This document shows, one piece after another, positions 8,547 to 18,761 of a stretch of 64,000 nucleotides of DNA. The position numbers and the translations under genes were made by a program. This DNA comes from Betaproteobacteria bacterium (GTDB lineage: Bacteria; Pseudomonadota; Gammaproteobacteria; Burkholderiales; Burkholderiaceae_C): assembly GCA_016704535.1 (NCBI GenBank), contig JADIZZ010000007.1, positions 1 through 64,000 on the forward strand. The letters are read 5' to 3'. Every line of letters begins with the position of its first letter. The first letter of the stretch is position 1. The notes under the pieces were generated by a model. It was not told the DNA's origin. It made no database searches and saw only the letters and a program-made list of their open reading frames with translations.

Positions 8547-8742
8547 GGAAGAGACCGTCGACTTGCCGCCCGGCAGCAGACACTCGGGCTCGCCAATCTC
8601 TCCGCCACGCGATCGCTCCGCCGCTTGCTACGTCCCGCGCCAGACGCCCGGTTGCGCAGGTGACCACGGCGCACGTCCATCGACAAGTACAGAACAGACC
8701 GGCGCACCACACGGGGTCGGCAGCCCGCGGCTGGCCCCGGCT

Positions 8743-10356
8743 TCAGCCGCGCGAGGGGTCGAGCGACGACACGATCTCGCGTTCGTCGAGTTCCTGCTCG
8801 ATGACGCGCACGGTCTCGTCGTTGATGATGTTCTGCGCATGTAGGTGATGCATGCACTCGCGCTCGGCTTCGATGGCCAGCAGACGCAGGCGGCGTGCGG
8901 CGGCGATGCGCTCGGCCTGCGCCGCGGCTTCGCCGGGTGGGCTCTCGCGCAGTGCGATCTTGCTCTCGTAGCGGTGGATCAGCTGCTGCACGAAGGCGCG
9001 TTGGCTGGGTTCGGTGATGCTGGCGAGCAGTGGCTCAACGGCCGCGATGCCAGCCTGCGCCACGGCCACGCGTGCCGCGTTCTCCTCGAGTTCACCCTTC
9101 TCGTCTACGGGGGTGTCCAGCTTGCGCAGCAGCCAGGGCAGCGGCAGGCCGTTGAGCAGCAGCGTCAGCACGATGGTCGCGGCGGCCAGGAAGATCACCA
9201 GGTCGCGTTCGGGGAAGGGCTCGCCGGTGCTCGTGAGCAAGGGCACCGACAGCGCCGTGGCTAGGGTCACCGAGCCTCGCACGGCGGCCCAGCCGATGAT
9301 GAACAGGCGCCGCGGATCGGGCCCCACTTCGCCATCCGACCAACCCCACTGGACGCGGTAGCGAATGTAGGCCGATGCCCACACCCAGCTCAGGCGCAAC
9401 ACCATCAGGAAAGCCCAGAGTGCCAGCGCCAGGAAGAGCAGCCACCAGGGGTCGTAATGGCCCACCGCGGCCGCCATGTGCCGCAGCTGCAGCCCGAGCA
9501 GCACGAAGACCAGACCGTTCAGGATGTAGGCCAGCATGCGCCAGACCTCGCGTGCGTGACGTCGCCCGTCGGCCGACAGCCCCTTGATCTCGGCGCTGCC
9601 ACCCCAGAGCCCGGCGATGACCACCGCCAGCACGCCGGACACGTGCAGCGCCTCGGCCACCAGGTAGGCGGCGTAGGGCATCAGCACGGCCAGCAGGGTC
9701 TGCAACACGGGGTCGTTGGCGCCGGCTCCGATGAGGCGTTCGCGCAGCTTGCGCGCCAGCCACTGCACCGCCACGCCCACCAGGACGCCGCCACCCGAGA
9801 GCACGACGAAGTTGATGCCGACGTCCAGGCCGGTCACGTGACCGGCCGCTGCGGCCGCGGCGACGGCCAGCTTGAAGGCCACCAGGCCGGTGGCGTCGTT
9901 GAGCAGGCTCTCGGCGTTGACGATGTGCGAAACGCGCTGCGGCAGCGGCAGCCCTTCGGTGGTGGCCACGGTGGCCACGGCGTCCGTCGGCGTGACGATG
10001 GCGCCCAGCACGAAGGCCACGGCCAAGGGCATGGCCGGCACCAGCCAGTGCAGGAACCAGCCCACCGCCACCACCGTCAGCGCCACCAACCCCAGCGCCA
10101 GCAGCAGCACCGGGCGCAGCACGTGCAGCAGGTCGCGCCGCGGCAGGATGCGCGCGTCGGCAAAGAGCAGCGGCGGAATGAAGAGCAGCAGGAAGAGCTC
10201 GGGGTCGATGCTCACCGCCTGCAGCCCCGGCAGCATCGAAGCCAGCGCACCCACCAGCACCAGGAATATGGGCAGGCCTATCTTCGTCCAGCGCACCAGC
10301 ACACCGCCCAAGGCGGTGAGCAGCAGAAGGATCAGGGTCAGTTCGATGACTTGCAT
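8743..10356 (-). CDS. Na+/H+ antiporter, CPA1 family
   Basis: Inner-membrane cation/proton antiporter of 537 residues. About 12 hydrophobic segments occupy residues 1-410. The family motif ESLLNDATGLV puts the ion-binding Asn-Asp pair at about 153-154, and FIPPLLFADA (about 59-68) and TPTDAVA (122-128) are also typical of NhaP/YjcE-type proteins. A hydrophilic, Glu- and Arg-rich cytoplasmic tail of about 120 residues follows. The ATG at 10356 has no strong Shine-Dalgarno. A universal stress protein gene lies about 165 bp upstream on the same strand, a common pairing of pH or salt transport with stress proteins. K+ or Li+ exchange cannot be ruled out. Confidence 0.9.
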   Translation of the reverse strand: MQVIELTLILLLLTALGGVLVRWTKIGLPIFLVLVGALASMLPGLQAVSIDPELFLLLFIPPLLFADARILPRRDLLHVLRPVLLLALGLVALTVVAVGWFLHWLVPAMPLAVAFVLGAIVTPTDAVATVATTEGLPLPQRVSHIVNAESLLNDATGLVAFKLAVAAAAAAGHVTGLDVGINFVVLSGGGVLVGVAVQWLARKLRERLIGAGANDPVLQTLLAVLMPYAAYLVAEALHVSGVLAVVIAGLWGGSAEIKGLSADGRRHAREVWRMLAYILNGLVFVLLGLQLRHMAAAVGHYDPWWLLFLALALWAFLMVLRLSWVWASAYIRYRVQWGWSDGEVGPDPRRLFIIGWAAVRGSVTLATALSVPLLTSTGEPFPERDLVIFLAAATIVLTLLLNGLPLPWLLRKLDTPVDEKGELEENAARVAVAQAGIAAVEPLLASITEPSQRAFVQQLIHRYESKIALRESPPGEAAAQAERIAAARRLRLLAIEAERECMHHLHAQNIINDETVRVIEQELDEREIVSSLDPSRG

Positions 10357-10522
10357 GGGGGCAGGGTGGTTTCCGTGGAATCAGGGCGCGCGGCGCGGTG
10401 TGCGGCGCGGCGCCTGTCCAGGCGGTGGCGGGCAACTCAGCGCACCCGCGTGCGGCTGGCTCGGCCCTGGCAGCATGCAAGGTGCAGGCCAGCAAAGGCC
10501 GGCGGGCTGGGCGGCGGCAGGT

Positions 10523-10969
10523 TCAGGCGTCGGGGCCGCTGGGGCGCGGTGGGTGCACGATGGTCACCGGCACCGGGCTTGCGTGCAGCAACGCCAGCGC
10601 CACCGTGCCCAGCGGCGACGAGGTCTCGCCGGCGCCGCGCGCGCCCATCACCACGGCATCGCAGCCGTAGTTCTCGAGCAGGTCGACGAGCACGTGGCCG
10701 GGGTCGCCGCCGGCCACCTCGCTTTCGTAGGACAGTCCTGCCGCGTCGAGCATGGCCTCGGCAGCGCGCAGCAGGTCGGCGCCGGCGTCGGCACGCACCT
10801 GGTCGAGCACGGCGGGGTCGTGCATCACCACCACCTCGTAGAACGACGGCGGTTCCTGCACGTTGGCCAGCACGAAGTCGGCCTTCAATCCGCCACGCAC
10901 CAGTTGCACGGCATGGTGCACGGCCGTGAGCGCGGCCACCGAACCGTCGACGGGCAGAAAGATCTTCAT
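10523..10969 (-). CDS. Universal stress protein UspA family
   Basis: Single-domain cytoplasmic Usp of 148 residues, usual length. It starts MKIFLPVDGS (strand 1 and Asp8), has VLANVQEP as strand 2, and carries the nucleotide-binding signature MGARGAGETSSPLGTVALAL (about 117-136), matching the G-2x-G-9x-G pattern of ATP-binding Usp proteins. The last strand is PVPVTIVH. A GGAGTCCCCC stretch precedes the ATG at 10969. An FNR/Anr-like palindrome lies 86 bp upstream, which fits oxygen-limitation control, known for Usp genes in related proteobacteria. Confidence 0.92.
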   Translation of the reverse strand: MKIFLPVDGSVAALTAVHHAVQLVRGGLKADFVLANVQEPPSFYEVVVMHDPAVLDQVRADAGADLLRAAEAMLDAAGLSYESEVAGGDPGHVLVDLLENYGCDAVVMGARGAGETSSPLGTVALALLHASPVPVTIVHPPRPSGPDA

Positions 10970-11054
10970 GGGGGACTCCTGGGATGCGCCGCTTTGCCTG
11001 CAGCCCCGAGGTTACGCTGCCGGCCGGGTGTCGCGGCGCGTGCGCGCGGTGGGC

Positions 11055-11068
11055 TTGACCGGGGTCAA
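11055..11068 (-). promoter_or_regulatory. FNR/Anr-like palindrome upstream of usp
   Basis: TTGAC-CGGG-GTCAA is a perfect 14-bp inverted repeat. It differs from the FNR/Anr/Dnr consensus TTGAT-N4-ATCAA by one symmetric base pair in each half. It lies 86-99 bp upstream of the usp start and just beyond the 3' end of nrdG, in keeping with anaerobic control of usp. Confidence 0.55.
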
Positions 11069-11084
11069 GCGCCGGCCGTGCACT

Positions 11085-11822
11085 TCAACGCAGAACGGTC
11101 GCCGGCACTTGCGACCGCAGCCTGTTCAGCACGGGCGGCGGTGGCCAGTGCCAGCCTGGCGCCAGCGCTTGCTGCGCCATGTCGGGATTGGCTTGCCAGC
11201 GCTGCAGCACCCATTGCGTGATGCCCAGATCTTTCAACATCTGGACCATGCCTAACAGCGCATCGTCGCTGATCAGCCGCGGGTGGTAGGTGGTGCGGAC
11301 TTCGAAATCCACGCCGCTGGCGAGCAGCGCCTCCAGCGAACGCCGCACGTCCGGTGCACTGCGGCGCGCGCCGGTCAGCGCGTCGTAGGCGGCGGCATCT
11401 CCCAGGTCGGTCTTGAGATCGAAGCCCACCCAGTCCAGCGTCGGCAGCAGCGCATCCAGCTGCGCAGGGTAGATGCCGGCGGTATGCAACCCGGTCTGCA
11501 GGCCTATGGCGCGAACCTCCGCGATCGCTTCGCCCAGCCCCCGCTGCAGCGTCGGTTCACCGCCGCTGAACACCACGCCGTCAAGCAGCCCGACGCGGCG
11601 CTTCAGCATCGCCAACGCGTCGGGCCAGCGCGGCGCATTCGCCGCCGCGCAGCGAGGCTGCAGCCCGGTGTTGTGGCAGTAGCCGCAGCGCCAGGGGCAG
11701 CCCTGCAGGAAGACGACTGCGGCCAGCCTGCCTGGCCAGTCGGTCGTGCTCAGCGGCGTGACGCCGCCAATGGTCAGGCCCGCCAGGTCCGTCAGGTCCG
11801 CTTCGGCGGTGACTTCAGGCAC
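11085..11822 (-). CDS. nrdG: Anaerobic ribonucleotide reductase activating protein (radical SAM)
   Basis: Radical SAM activase that generates the glycyl radical on class III ribonucleotide reductase. The 245 residues contain the [4Fe-4S] motif C42-PWR-C46-GY-C49, the SAM-binding GGEP motif in VVFSGGEPTL at about 88, and the IGGVTPLSTTDWPG lead-in typical of NrdG. It starts at 11822, overlapping the end of the preceding small nrdD gene by 8 nt, so the three genes nrdD, small nrdD and nrdG form an operon. Confidence 0.93.
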   Translation of the reverse strand: MPEVTAEADLTDLAGLTIGGVTPLSTTDWPGRLAAVVFLQGCPWRCGYCHNTGLQPRCAAANAPRWPDALAMLKRRVGLLDGVVFSGGEPTLQRGLGEAIAEVRAIGLQTGLHTAGIYPAQLDALLPTLDWVGFDLKTDLGDAAAYDALTGARRSAPDVRRSLEALLASGVDFEVRTTYHPRLISDDALLGMVQMLKDLGITQWVLQRWQANPDMAQQALAPGWHWPPPPVLNRLRSQVPATVLR

Positions 11823-12027
11823 AGACCGGTTCGGGCGCCGGCGCAGGCTGCGCCTGGACGACGCCGCCCTCGACGAAGTAACGCCGCTCGGCGAACTCGC
11901 CCTTCTTGCCCACGTTGAACGACGCCATCGGGCGGTGGTATCCCATCACGCGGGTCCATACCTCGCAGCGCTGGCGCTCGTGCTCTTCCAGCACGGGGTG
12001 GATCAGGGGGGTCTGGCTGTGGCTCAT
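11815..12027 (-). CDS. Separate glycyl-radical domain protein of class III ribonucleotide reductase
   Basis: Small protein of 70 residues (MSHSQTPLIHPVLEE...). Its core CEVWTRVMGYHRPMASFN and GKKGEFAERRYF matches the C-terminal glycyl-radical domain of Thermotoga-type NrdD, with the RVxGY glycine as the likely radical site. The preceding nrdD ends right after its zinc site and lacks this segment. Translation starts independently at the ATG at 12027 with an AGGAGA Shine-Dalgarno about 9 bases upstream; 32 bp separate it from the nrdD stop. It overlaps nrdG by 8 nt. The large protein, this piece and NrdG would have to act together. Confidence 0.75.
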   Translation of the reverse strand: MSHSQTPLIHPVLEEHERQRCEVWTRVMGYHRPMASFNVGKKGEFAERRYFVEGGVVQAQPAPAPEPVCA

Positions 12028-12059
12028 GGTGTTCTTTCTCCTGTCATGTGTTTGGCTGC

Positions 12060-14096
12060 TCAGGCCGGCATGGCCATGCTGCCGCGCGCCTTGCGCGCCA
12101 GCGCTTCCTCGTCGCACTTCGGACAGAAGGCGTGTTCGCCGGCCAGGTAGCCGTGCGTGGGGCAGATGCTGAAGGTGGGCGTGACGGTGATGTAGGGCAG
12201 GCGGAAGCGGCCCAGGGCGCGCTTCACCAGTTCGCGACAGGCGGCTGCCGACGACACGCGTTCGCCCAGGTAGAGGTGCAGCACGGTGCCGCCGGTGTAC
12301 TTGCGCTGCAGCGCTTCCTGGCGTTCCAGCGCCTCGAAGGGGTCGGCGGTGAAACCCACCGGCAACTGCGACGAGTTCGTGTAGTAGGGCTGGGCCTCGG
12401 TGCCGGCCTGCAGGATGCCGGGCAGGCGCTTGCGGTCTTCCTTCGCGAAGCGGTAGGTGGTGCCTTCGGCGGGCGTGGCTTCCAGGTTGTACAGGTGTCC
12501 GGTCTCTTCCTGCAGCACCACGATGCGCGCGCGGATGTGGTCCAGGAAACGCAACGCCAGCGCCTCGCCGGAGGGCGTGGTGATGTCGTCGGCGTCGGCG
12601 CTGAAGTTGCGGATCATCTCGTTGATGCCGTTCACGCCGATGGTGCTGAAGTGATTGCGCAGCGTGCCGAGGTAGCGGCGCGTGTACGGGAAGAGGCCGT
12701 TGTCGATGTGCCCCTGGATGGTCTTGCGCTTGATCTCCAGGCTGGTGCGCGCCAGCTCGATCAGTTGATCGGTGCGCTTGAGCAGCCCCACCTCGTCTCC
12801 GGCGTGCAGGTAGCCCAGCCGCGCGCAGTTCAGCGTCACCACGCCGAGCGAGCCCGTCTGTTCGGCCGAACCGAAGAGGCCGTTGCCGCGCTTGAGCAGT
12901 TCACGCAGGTCCAGCTGCAGCCGGCAGCACATCGAACGCACCATGCGCGGTTCGAGGTCGCTGTTCAGGAAGTTCTGGAAGTAGGGCAGGCCGTACTTGG
13001 CCGTCATCTCGAACAGGCGCTCGGTGTTGGGGTGCTCCCAGTCGAAGTCCTTGGTGATGTTGTAGGTGGGGATGGGGAAGGTGAAGGCGCGGCCCTTGGC
13101 GTCGCCCTGCATCATCACGGCTATGTAGGCCTGGTTGATGAGGTCCATCTCGGCCTGCAACTCGCCGTAGGTGAAGGGCATTTCCTTGCCGCCGATCACG
13201 GGCACCTGCTCACGCAGGTCTTCGGGGCAGGTCCAGTCGAAGGTGAGGTTCGTGAACGGCGTCTGCGTGCCCCAGCGCGAGGGCACGTTCAGGTTGTGGA
13301 TGAGTTCCTGGATGCACTGGCGCACGTGCTCGTAGCCCAGGCCGTCCTTGCGCACGTAGGGCGCCAGGTAGGTGTCGAAGCTGCTGAAGGCCTGCGCGCC
13401 GGCCCATTCGTTCTGCAGCGTGCCCAGGAAGTTCACGATCTGCCCCACGGCGCTGGACAGGTGCATGGGCGCGGCCGATTCGATCTGCCCCGGCACGCCG
13501 TTCAGGCCTTCGTGCAGCAGCGTGCGCAGGCTCCAGCCGGCGCAGTAGCCGCTGAGCATGTCCAGGTCGTGGATGTGCAGGTCGGCCTCGCGGTGGGCCA
13601 CGCCCACCTCGGGCGGGTAGACGTGGTTCAGCCAGTAGTTGGCAATCACCTTGCCCGACACGTTCAGGATCAGCCCGCCCAGCGAATAGCCCTGGTTCGC
13701 GTTCGCGTGCACGCGCCAGTCCTGGCGCGCCAGGTATTCGTTGACCGAACGTTCGACGTCGACCGCCACCGAACGGTCGCGGCGCAGCGCGCGGTGCTGT
13801 TCGCGGTAGACGATGTAGGCGCGTGCGGTGGCGAAGTGGCCGGCCTCGTCGAGCACGCGCTCGACCTCGTCCTGGATCTGCTCGACGCCGGTGACGCGCC
13901 GCTGCAGCCTTTCGGCCACGCGGGCGGCCAGTTCATCGGCGCGCGCGGCATCGAACTCGCCGGTGGCGGCGCCGGCGCGGGCCAGCGCGGCGGCGATCTT
14001 GCGGGCGTCGTAGGGCACGGTGTGGCCCTCGCGTTTGATCACCGCCAGTGGGGCGGCATGGTGCGGGGGGCTATCGCTGGCAGGCGTCGTGGTCAT
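12060..14096 (-). CDS. nrdD: Anaerobic (class III) ribonucleoside-triphosphate reductase, large part
   Basis: Protein of 678 residues that reduces ribonucleotides to deoxyribonucleotides without oxygen. An ATP-cone regulatory domain (VIKREGHTVPYDARKI, about 18-105) is followed by the ten-stranded barrel with DIHDLD (about 180), YCAGWSL and NCARLGYL. The C-terminal zinc site reads CPTH (about 645-648) and CPKC (658-661). The chain then ends at SMAMPA without the usual glycyl-radical loop, which is encoded by the next gene. A TTGAT-CCAG-CGCAA FNR-like half-matched site lies about 90 bp upstream. Start at the ATG at 14096. Confidence 0.92.
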   Translation of the reverse strand: MTTTPASDSPPHHAAPLAVIKREGHTVPYDARKIAAALARAGAATGEFDAARADELAARVAERLQRRVTGVEQIQDEVERVLDEAGHFATARAYIVYREQHRALRRDRSVAVDVERSVNEYLARQDWRVHANANQGYSLGGLILNVSGKVIANYWLNHVYPPEVGVAHREADLHIHDLDMLSGYCAGWSLRTLLHEGLNGVPGQIESAAPMHLSSAVGQIVNFLGTLQNEWAGAQAFSSFDTYLAPYVRKDGLGYEHVRQCIQELIHNLNVPSRWGTQTPFTNLTFDWTCPEDLREQVPVIGGKEMPFTYGELQAEMDLINQAYIAVMMQGDAKGRAFTFPIPTYNITKDFDWEHPNTERLFEMTAKYGLPYFQNFLNSDLEPRMVRSMCCRLQLDLRELLKRGNGLFGSAEQTGSLGVVTLNCARLGYLHAGDEVGLLKRTDQLIELARTSLEIKRKTIQGHIDNGLFPYTRRYLGTLRNHFSTIGVNGINEMIRNFSADADDITTPSGEALALRFLDHIRARIVVLQEETGHLYNLEATPAEGTTYRFAKEDRKRLPGILQAGTEAQPYYTNSSQLPVGFTADPFEALERQEALQRKYTGGTVLHLYLGERVSSAAACRELVKRALGRFRLPYITVTPTFSICPTHGYLAGEHAFCPKCDEEALARKARGSMAMPA

Positions 14097-14186
14097 ACAT
14101 CAACGCTAGATGTGGGGGTGTAGCGCGCGAAGATACGCTAGCGGTAGCGTTTGGACCCGACTTGGCGTGCGGCGAAAGGCCTGCGC

Positions 14187-14200
14187 TTGATCCAGCGCAA
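14187..14200 (-). promoter_or_regulatory. Imperfect FNR/Anr-like box upstream of nrdD
   Basis: TTGAT-CCAG-CGCAA keeps one perfect FNR half-site and three of five bases of the other. It lies about 90-104 bp before the nrdD start, where an activator site for an anaerobic gene would be expected. The match is imperfect and could be chance. Confidence 0.35.
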
Positions 14201-14276
14201 ACGGCGTTGCCGCCACGCCACCAGCGCAAGGAGGGTGACAGCAGGAGCGGGCGCCGCGGCGGTGTGCCGCCGGTCG

Positions 14277-15854
<1,578 letters not shown>

Positions 15855-15930
15855 GGAGGTATCGAGGTGTCGGGCGGATGGGGGGACTGCATGCAATCGC
15901 CGGGCCGGGCGCCCGCGCCCGCGCCCGCGC

Positions 15931-16599
15931 TCACGGTTGGACGTAGGCGGCGGCCAGCGTATCCAGGTGGGCGCGTGAATTCGCGTCCAGATGCGGCAGC
16001 AGCAGCGCCAGCGCATGGTAGGCGCCGCGGCCCATCGACGCCGCGGCGCTCTCGGGTTCCAGCGCCTTGCGCGGCTCGCGCACGTACTCGTAGCTCAGCC
16101 AGTAGGTCACCAGAACCACCATGCTGGTGGCCAGAGGTGCGGCTTCGGCGCCGGTCAGGCGCACGGCGCCGCTGCGCGACAGGCCGTCCAGCAGCGCGTG
16201 CATGGCTTTGGCCTTGTTCTTCAGGACGAACTGAAAGTGCGTCTCCAGCCGACGGTTCTTGCTGAGCAGGTCGTTCAGGTCGCGGTAGAGGAAGCGGTAG
16301 CCCCACACCAGCTCGAACAGCATGTGGAAGAAGAGCCAGGCGTCCTCGACGTTCTCGACGCCATCGGCGGCCTGCAGGATTTCACCCAAGGCGCGTTCGT
16401 AGCGGTCGAACAGCGAGTTGATCAGTTCGTCCTTGGCCGGATAGTGGTAGTAGAGGTTGCCCGGGCTGATGCCGAGTTCGGCGCTGATCAGCGTGGTGCT
16501 GACGTTGGGCTCGCCGTAGCGGTTGAACAGTTCCAGCGACACCTCGAGGATGCGCTCGGCGGTACGGCGGGGCTTCTTGGGGGCGACCATGCGCCGCAT
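15931..16599 (-). CDS. TetR/AcrR-family transcriptional regulator
   Basis: Repressor of 222 residues. The N-terminal helix-turn-helix domain (about 12-60) contains AERILEVSLELFNRYG and ISAELGISPGNLYYHYPAKD, the classic TetR signature. The C-terminal ligand-binding part is helical and carries WGYRFLYRDLNDLL, like the family with a TetR_C_13-type tail found beside ABC-2 exporters. The start is 62 bp from the divergent ABC transporter genes, so these may be its targets. MVAPKK at 16587 is an alternative start. Confidence 0.9.
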   Translation of the reverse strand: MRRMVAPKKPRRTAERILEVSLELFNRYGEPNVSTTLISAELGISPGNLYYHYPAKDELINSLFDRYERALGEILQAADGVENVEDAWLFFHMLFELVWGYRFLYRDLNDLLSKNRRLETHFQFVLKNKAKAMHALLDGLSRSGAVRLTGAEAAPLATSMVVLVTYWLSYEYVREPRKALEPESAAASMGRGAYHALALLLPHLDANSRAHLDTLAAAYVQP

Positions 16600-16661
16600 T
16601 TTGGCGCCGGCAGCGGCCGGACGGGCTGCCTACAATCCCGTGCCTCACCTATCGAGGCTCC

Positions 16662-17600
16662 ATGCCCGCAGTCGTTTTCCACAACGTCAGCAAGACCTAC
16701 ACCGGCGCCCGTGGCGTCTTCCACGCCCTGGACGGCGTGTCCTTCCAGATCGACCGCGGTGAGTTCTTCGGCCTGCTGGGGCCCAATGGTGCCGGCAAGA
16801 CGACGCTGATCTCCATCCTGGCCGGCCTGGCGCGCGCCAGCGGCGGCAGTGTCACCGTGATGGGCCACGACGTGGTGGACGACTACGCCGCCGCGCGCCA
16901 GGCGCTGGGCGTGGTGCCGCAGGAACTGGTTTTCGACCCTTTCTTCAGCGTGCGCGAGACGCTGCGCATCCAGAGCGGCTACTTCGGCATCAGGCACAAC
17001 GACGCCTGGATCGACGAACTGCTGGCCGCCCTGGGTCTGAGCGACAAGGCGAACGCCAACATGCGCCAGTTGTCGGGCGGCATGAAACGCCGCGTCCTGG
17101 TGGCACAGGCGCTGGTGCACCGGCCGCCGGTGATCGTGCTCGACGAGCCCACCGCTGGCGTCGACGTCGAACTGCGCCAGACGCTGTGGCAGTTCATCAG
17201 CCGCTTGAACCGCGACGGCCACACCGTACTGCTCACCACGCACTACCTGGAAGAGGCCGAGGCGCTGTGCGGCCGCATCGGCATGCTCAAGCAGGGCCGA
17301 CTGGTGGCGCTGGACCGGACGTCGGCCCTGCTGGCCGGCCGCGCCAGCACCATGCTGCGCTTCAAGACCGACGCCGCGTTGCCGCCCGAGGTGGCCGCGC
17401 TGGCGCGCGTGACGGGCCGCATCGTGCAGGCCAAGGCCCGCGACGCGGCCGAGGTCGAGACGCTGCTGGCCAGGCTGCGCGCCCAGGGCGTGAAGGTGGA
17501 AGACCTGGAGATTGGCCGCGTCGACCTGGAAGACGTTTTCCTCGAAATCATGCAGGGCGTTGAAGCGCCCGTTGCCGCAACGGCCGGGAGCGCCGCATGA
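16662..17600 (+). CDS. ABC-2 type exporter, ATP-binding protein
   Basis: ATPase of 312 residues. The Walker A motif GPNGAGKT is at 40-47, the Q-loop in VVPQEL, the signature LSGGM at about 138 and Walker B VIVLDEP at about 154, followed by the switch His in LLTTHYLEEAEAL. The C-terminal extension (VEDLEIGRVDLEDVFLEI) is typical of NodI/DrrA-type ABC-2 exporters. Its stop overlaps the permease start (ATGA at 17597). TACAAT at about 16632 may be the -10 box. Substrate unknown. Confidence 0.92.
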   Translation: MPAVVFHNVSKTYTGARGVFHALDGVSFQIDRGEFFGLLGPNGAGKTTLISILAGLARASGGSVTVMGHDVVDDYAAARQALGVVPQELVFDPFFSVRETLRIQSGYFGIRHNDAWIDELLAALGLSDKANANMRQLSGGMKRRVLVAQALVHRPPVIVLDEPTAGVDVELRQTLWQFISRLNRDGHTVLLTTHYLEEAEALCGRIGMLKQGRLVALDRTSALLAGRASTMLRFKTDAALPPEVAALARVTGRIVQAKARDAAEVETLLARLRAQGVKVEDLEIGRVDLEDVFLEIMQGVEAPVAATAGSAA

Positions 17601-18367
17601 CTTCCTCCGCCAGCCTCGCCGGTGCCGGCACGCTGTTCCGCAAGGAAGTGCTGCGCTTCTGGAAGGTGGCCTTCCAGACCGTGGCTGCGCCCGTGCTCAC
17701 GGCCGTGCTCTACCTGCTGATCTTCGGCCACGTGCTCGACACGCGCGAGGCGCTGCCCGGCGTGGGCTACACCAGCTTCCTGGTGCCGGGGTTGGTGATG
17801 ATGAGCGTGCTGCAGAACGCATTCGCCAACAGCAGCAGTTCGCTGGTGCAGAGCAAGGTCACCGGCAACCTCGTGTTTCTGCTGCTGTCGCCACTGTCGC
17901 ACCGCGCCTGGTTCGTGGCCTACGTGGGCGCGTCGATGGTGCGCGGCATGACCGTGGGCCTGGGCGTGCTGCTGGTGACGGTGTGGTTTGCGCCGCTGCG
18001 CCTGGTCGAGCCATGGTGGATCGTCATCTTCGGCGCCCTGGGTGCGGGCCTGCTGGGTTCGCTGGGGTTGATTGCCGGGCTGTGGGCCGACAAGTTCGAC
18101 CAGATGGCGGCTTTCCAGAACTTCATCATCATGCCCATGACCTTCCTGTCGGGCGTCTTCTACTCGGTACATTCGCTGCCCGCCGTGTGGCAGACCATCA
18201 GCCACCTGAACCCGTTTTTCTACATGATCGACGGTTTCCGCCGCGGCTTCTTCGGCGTCAGCGACGTCTCGCCCTGGCTCAGCCTGGGCATCGTCGGCTG
18301 CAGTTTCTTCGTGGTGGCCGCCATTGCGCTGCGCCTGCTGGCCACCGGCTACAAGATCAGATCCTGA
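17597..18367 (+). CDS. ABC-2 type exporter, permease
   Basis: Inner-membrane protein of 256 residues with six hydrophobic segments and the ABC2_membrane layout: FRKEVLRFWKVAFQTVAAPV at the N-terminus and the conserved LSGVFYSVHSLP loop before the last helices. It is translationally coupled to the ATPase gene by a 4-nt overlap. In many betaproteobacteria an equivalent pair sits just upstream of bolA, murA and hisG, as here apart from murA. Confidence 0.9.
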   Translation: MTSSASLAGAGTLFRKEVLRFWKVAFQTVAAPVLTAVLYLLIFGHVLDTREALPGVGYTSFLVPGLVMMSVLQNAFANSSSSLVQSKVTGNLVFLLLSPLSHRAWFVAYVGASMVRGMTVGLGVLLVTVWFAPLRLVEPWWIVIFGALGAGLLGSLGLIAGLWADKFDQMAAFQNFIIMPMTFLSGVFYSVHSLPAVWQTISHLNPFFYMIDGFRRGFFGVSDVSPWLSLGIVGCSFFVVAAIALRLLATGYKIRS

Positions 18368-18391
18368 GGCTGAAGCTGAGACAATCCGAGC

Positions 18392-18661
18392 ATGGCCGAA
18401 CCCACCCCCACCCAGGTCCGCGAATTCATTGCCGCCGGGCTGCCCTGCACACACTGCGAGGTGGAAGGCGATGGCCGCCACTTCTTCGCCACCATCGTGT
18501 CGGCGGAGTTCGAGGGTCTGTCGCGCGTGCGGCGCCACCAGCGTGTGTACTCGGCCCTCGGCGATAGAATGCGCGAGCAGATACACGCCCTGTCGATGAA
18601 GACGCTCACGCCCACCGAATACGCTGCCGAACCCGCCGGTTCGGCCCCGCACCACCACTGA
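18392..18661 (+). CDS. BolA/IbaG-family protein
   Basis: BolA-like protein of 89 residues, probably involved in Fe-S or redox regulation together with monothiol glutaredoxin. The fold signature is visible: CTHCEVEGDGRHFFATIVSAEFEGLSRVRRHQRVY is split across residues 19-53, with the conserved FEGLSRVRRHQ helix and a final LSMKTLTPTEY strand. The C-terminal tail ends in three His. It lies 24 bp after the ABC permease gene. The next 100 bp to hisG hold no gene; murA, usually here in related bacteria, is absent. Confidence 0.88.
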   Translation: MAEPTPTQVREFIAAGLPCTHCEVEGDGRHFFATIVSAEFEGLSRVRRHQRVYSALGDRMREQIHALSMKTLTPTEYAAEPAGSAPHHH

Positions 18662-18761
18662 CCACCCCCTTGCGGTGCGCCGCAGGGGCCGCCCTGCGCC
18701 ACCTGTAACACCGGGGGCGCCGCCAGCGGGCCTTGCTGCGTATCAACGGAAATCCCCACCG

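Noticed and set aside
8225..8712. Short ORFs on both strands across the palindrome cluster
   Set aside because: No similarity, no Shine-Dalgarno sequence, and composition of random high-GC frames; the repeats explain the sequence better.
9457..10929. 490-codon plus-strand ORF opposite the antiporter gene
   Set aside because: It is a shadow of the CPA1 gene: His/Gln/Arg-rich composition and no domain.
12048..14123. 691-codon plus-strand ORF opposite nrdD
   Set aside because: Shadow frame of nrdD; its length results from high GC on the opposite strand.
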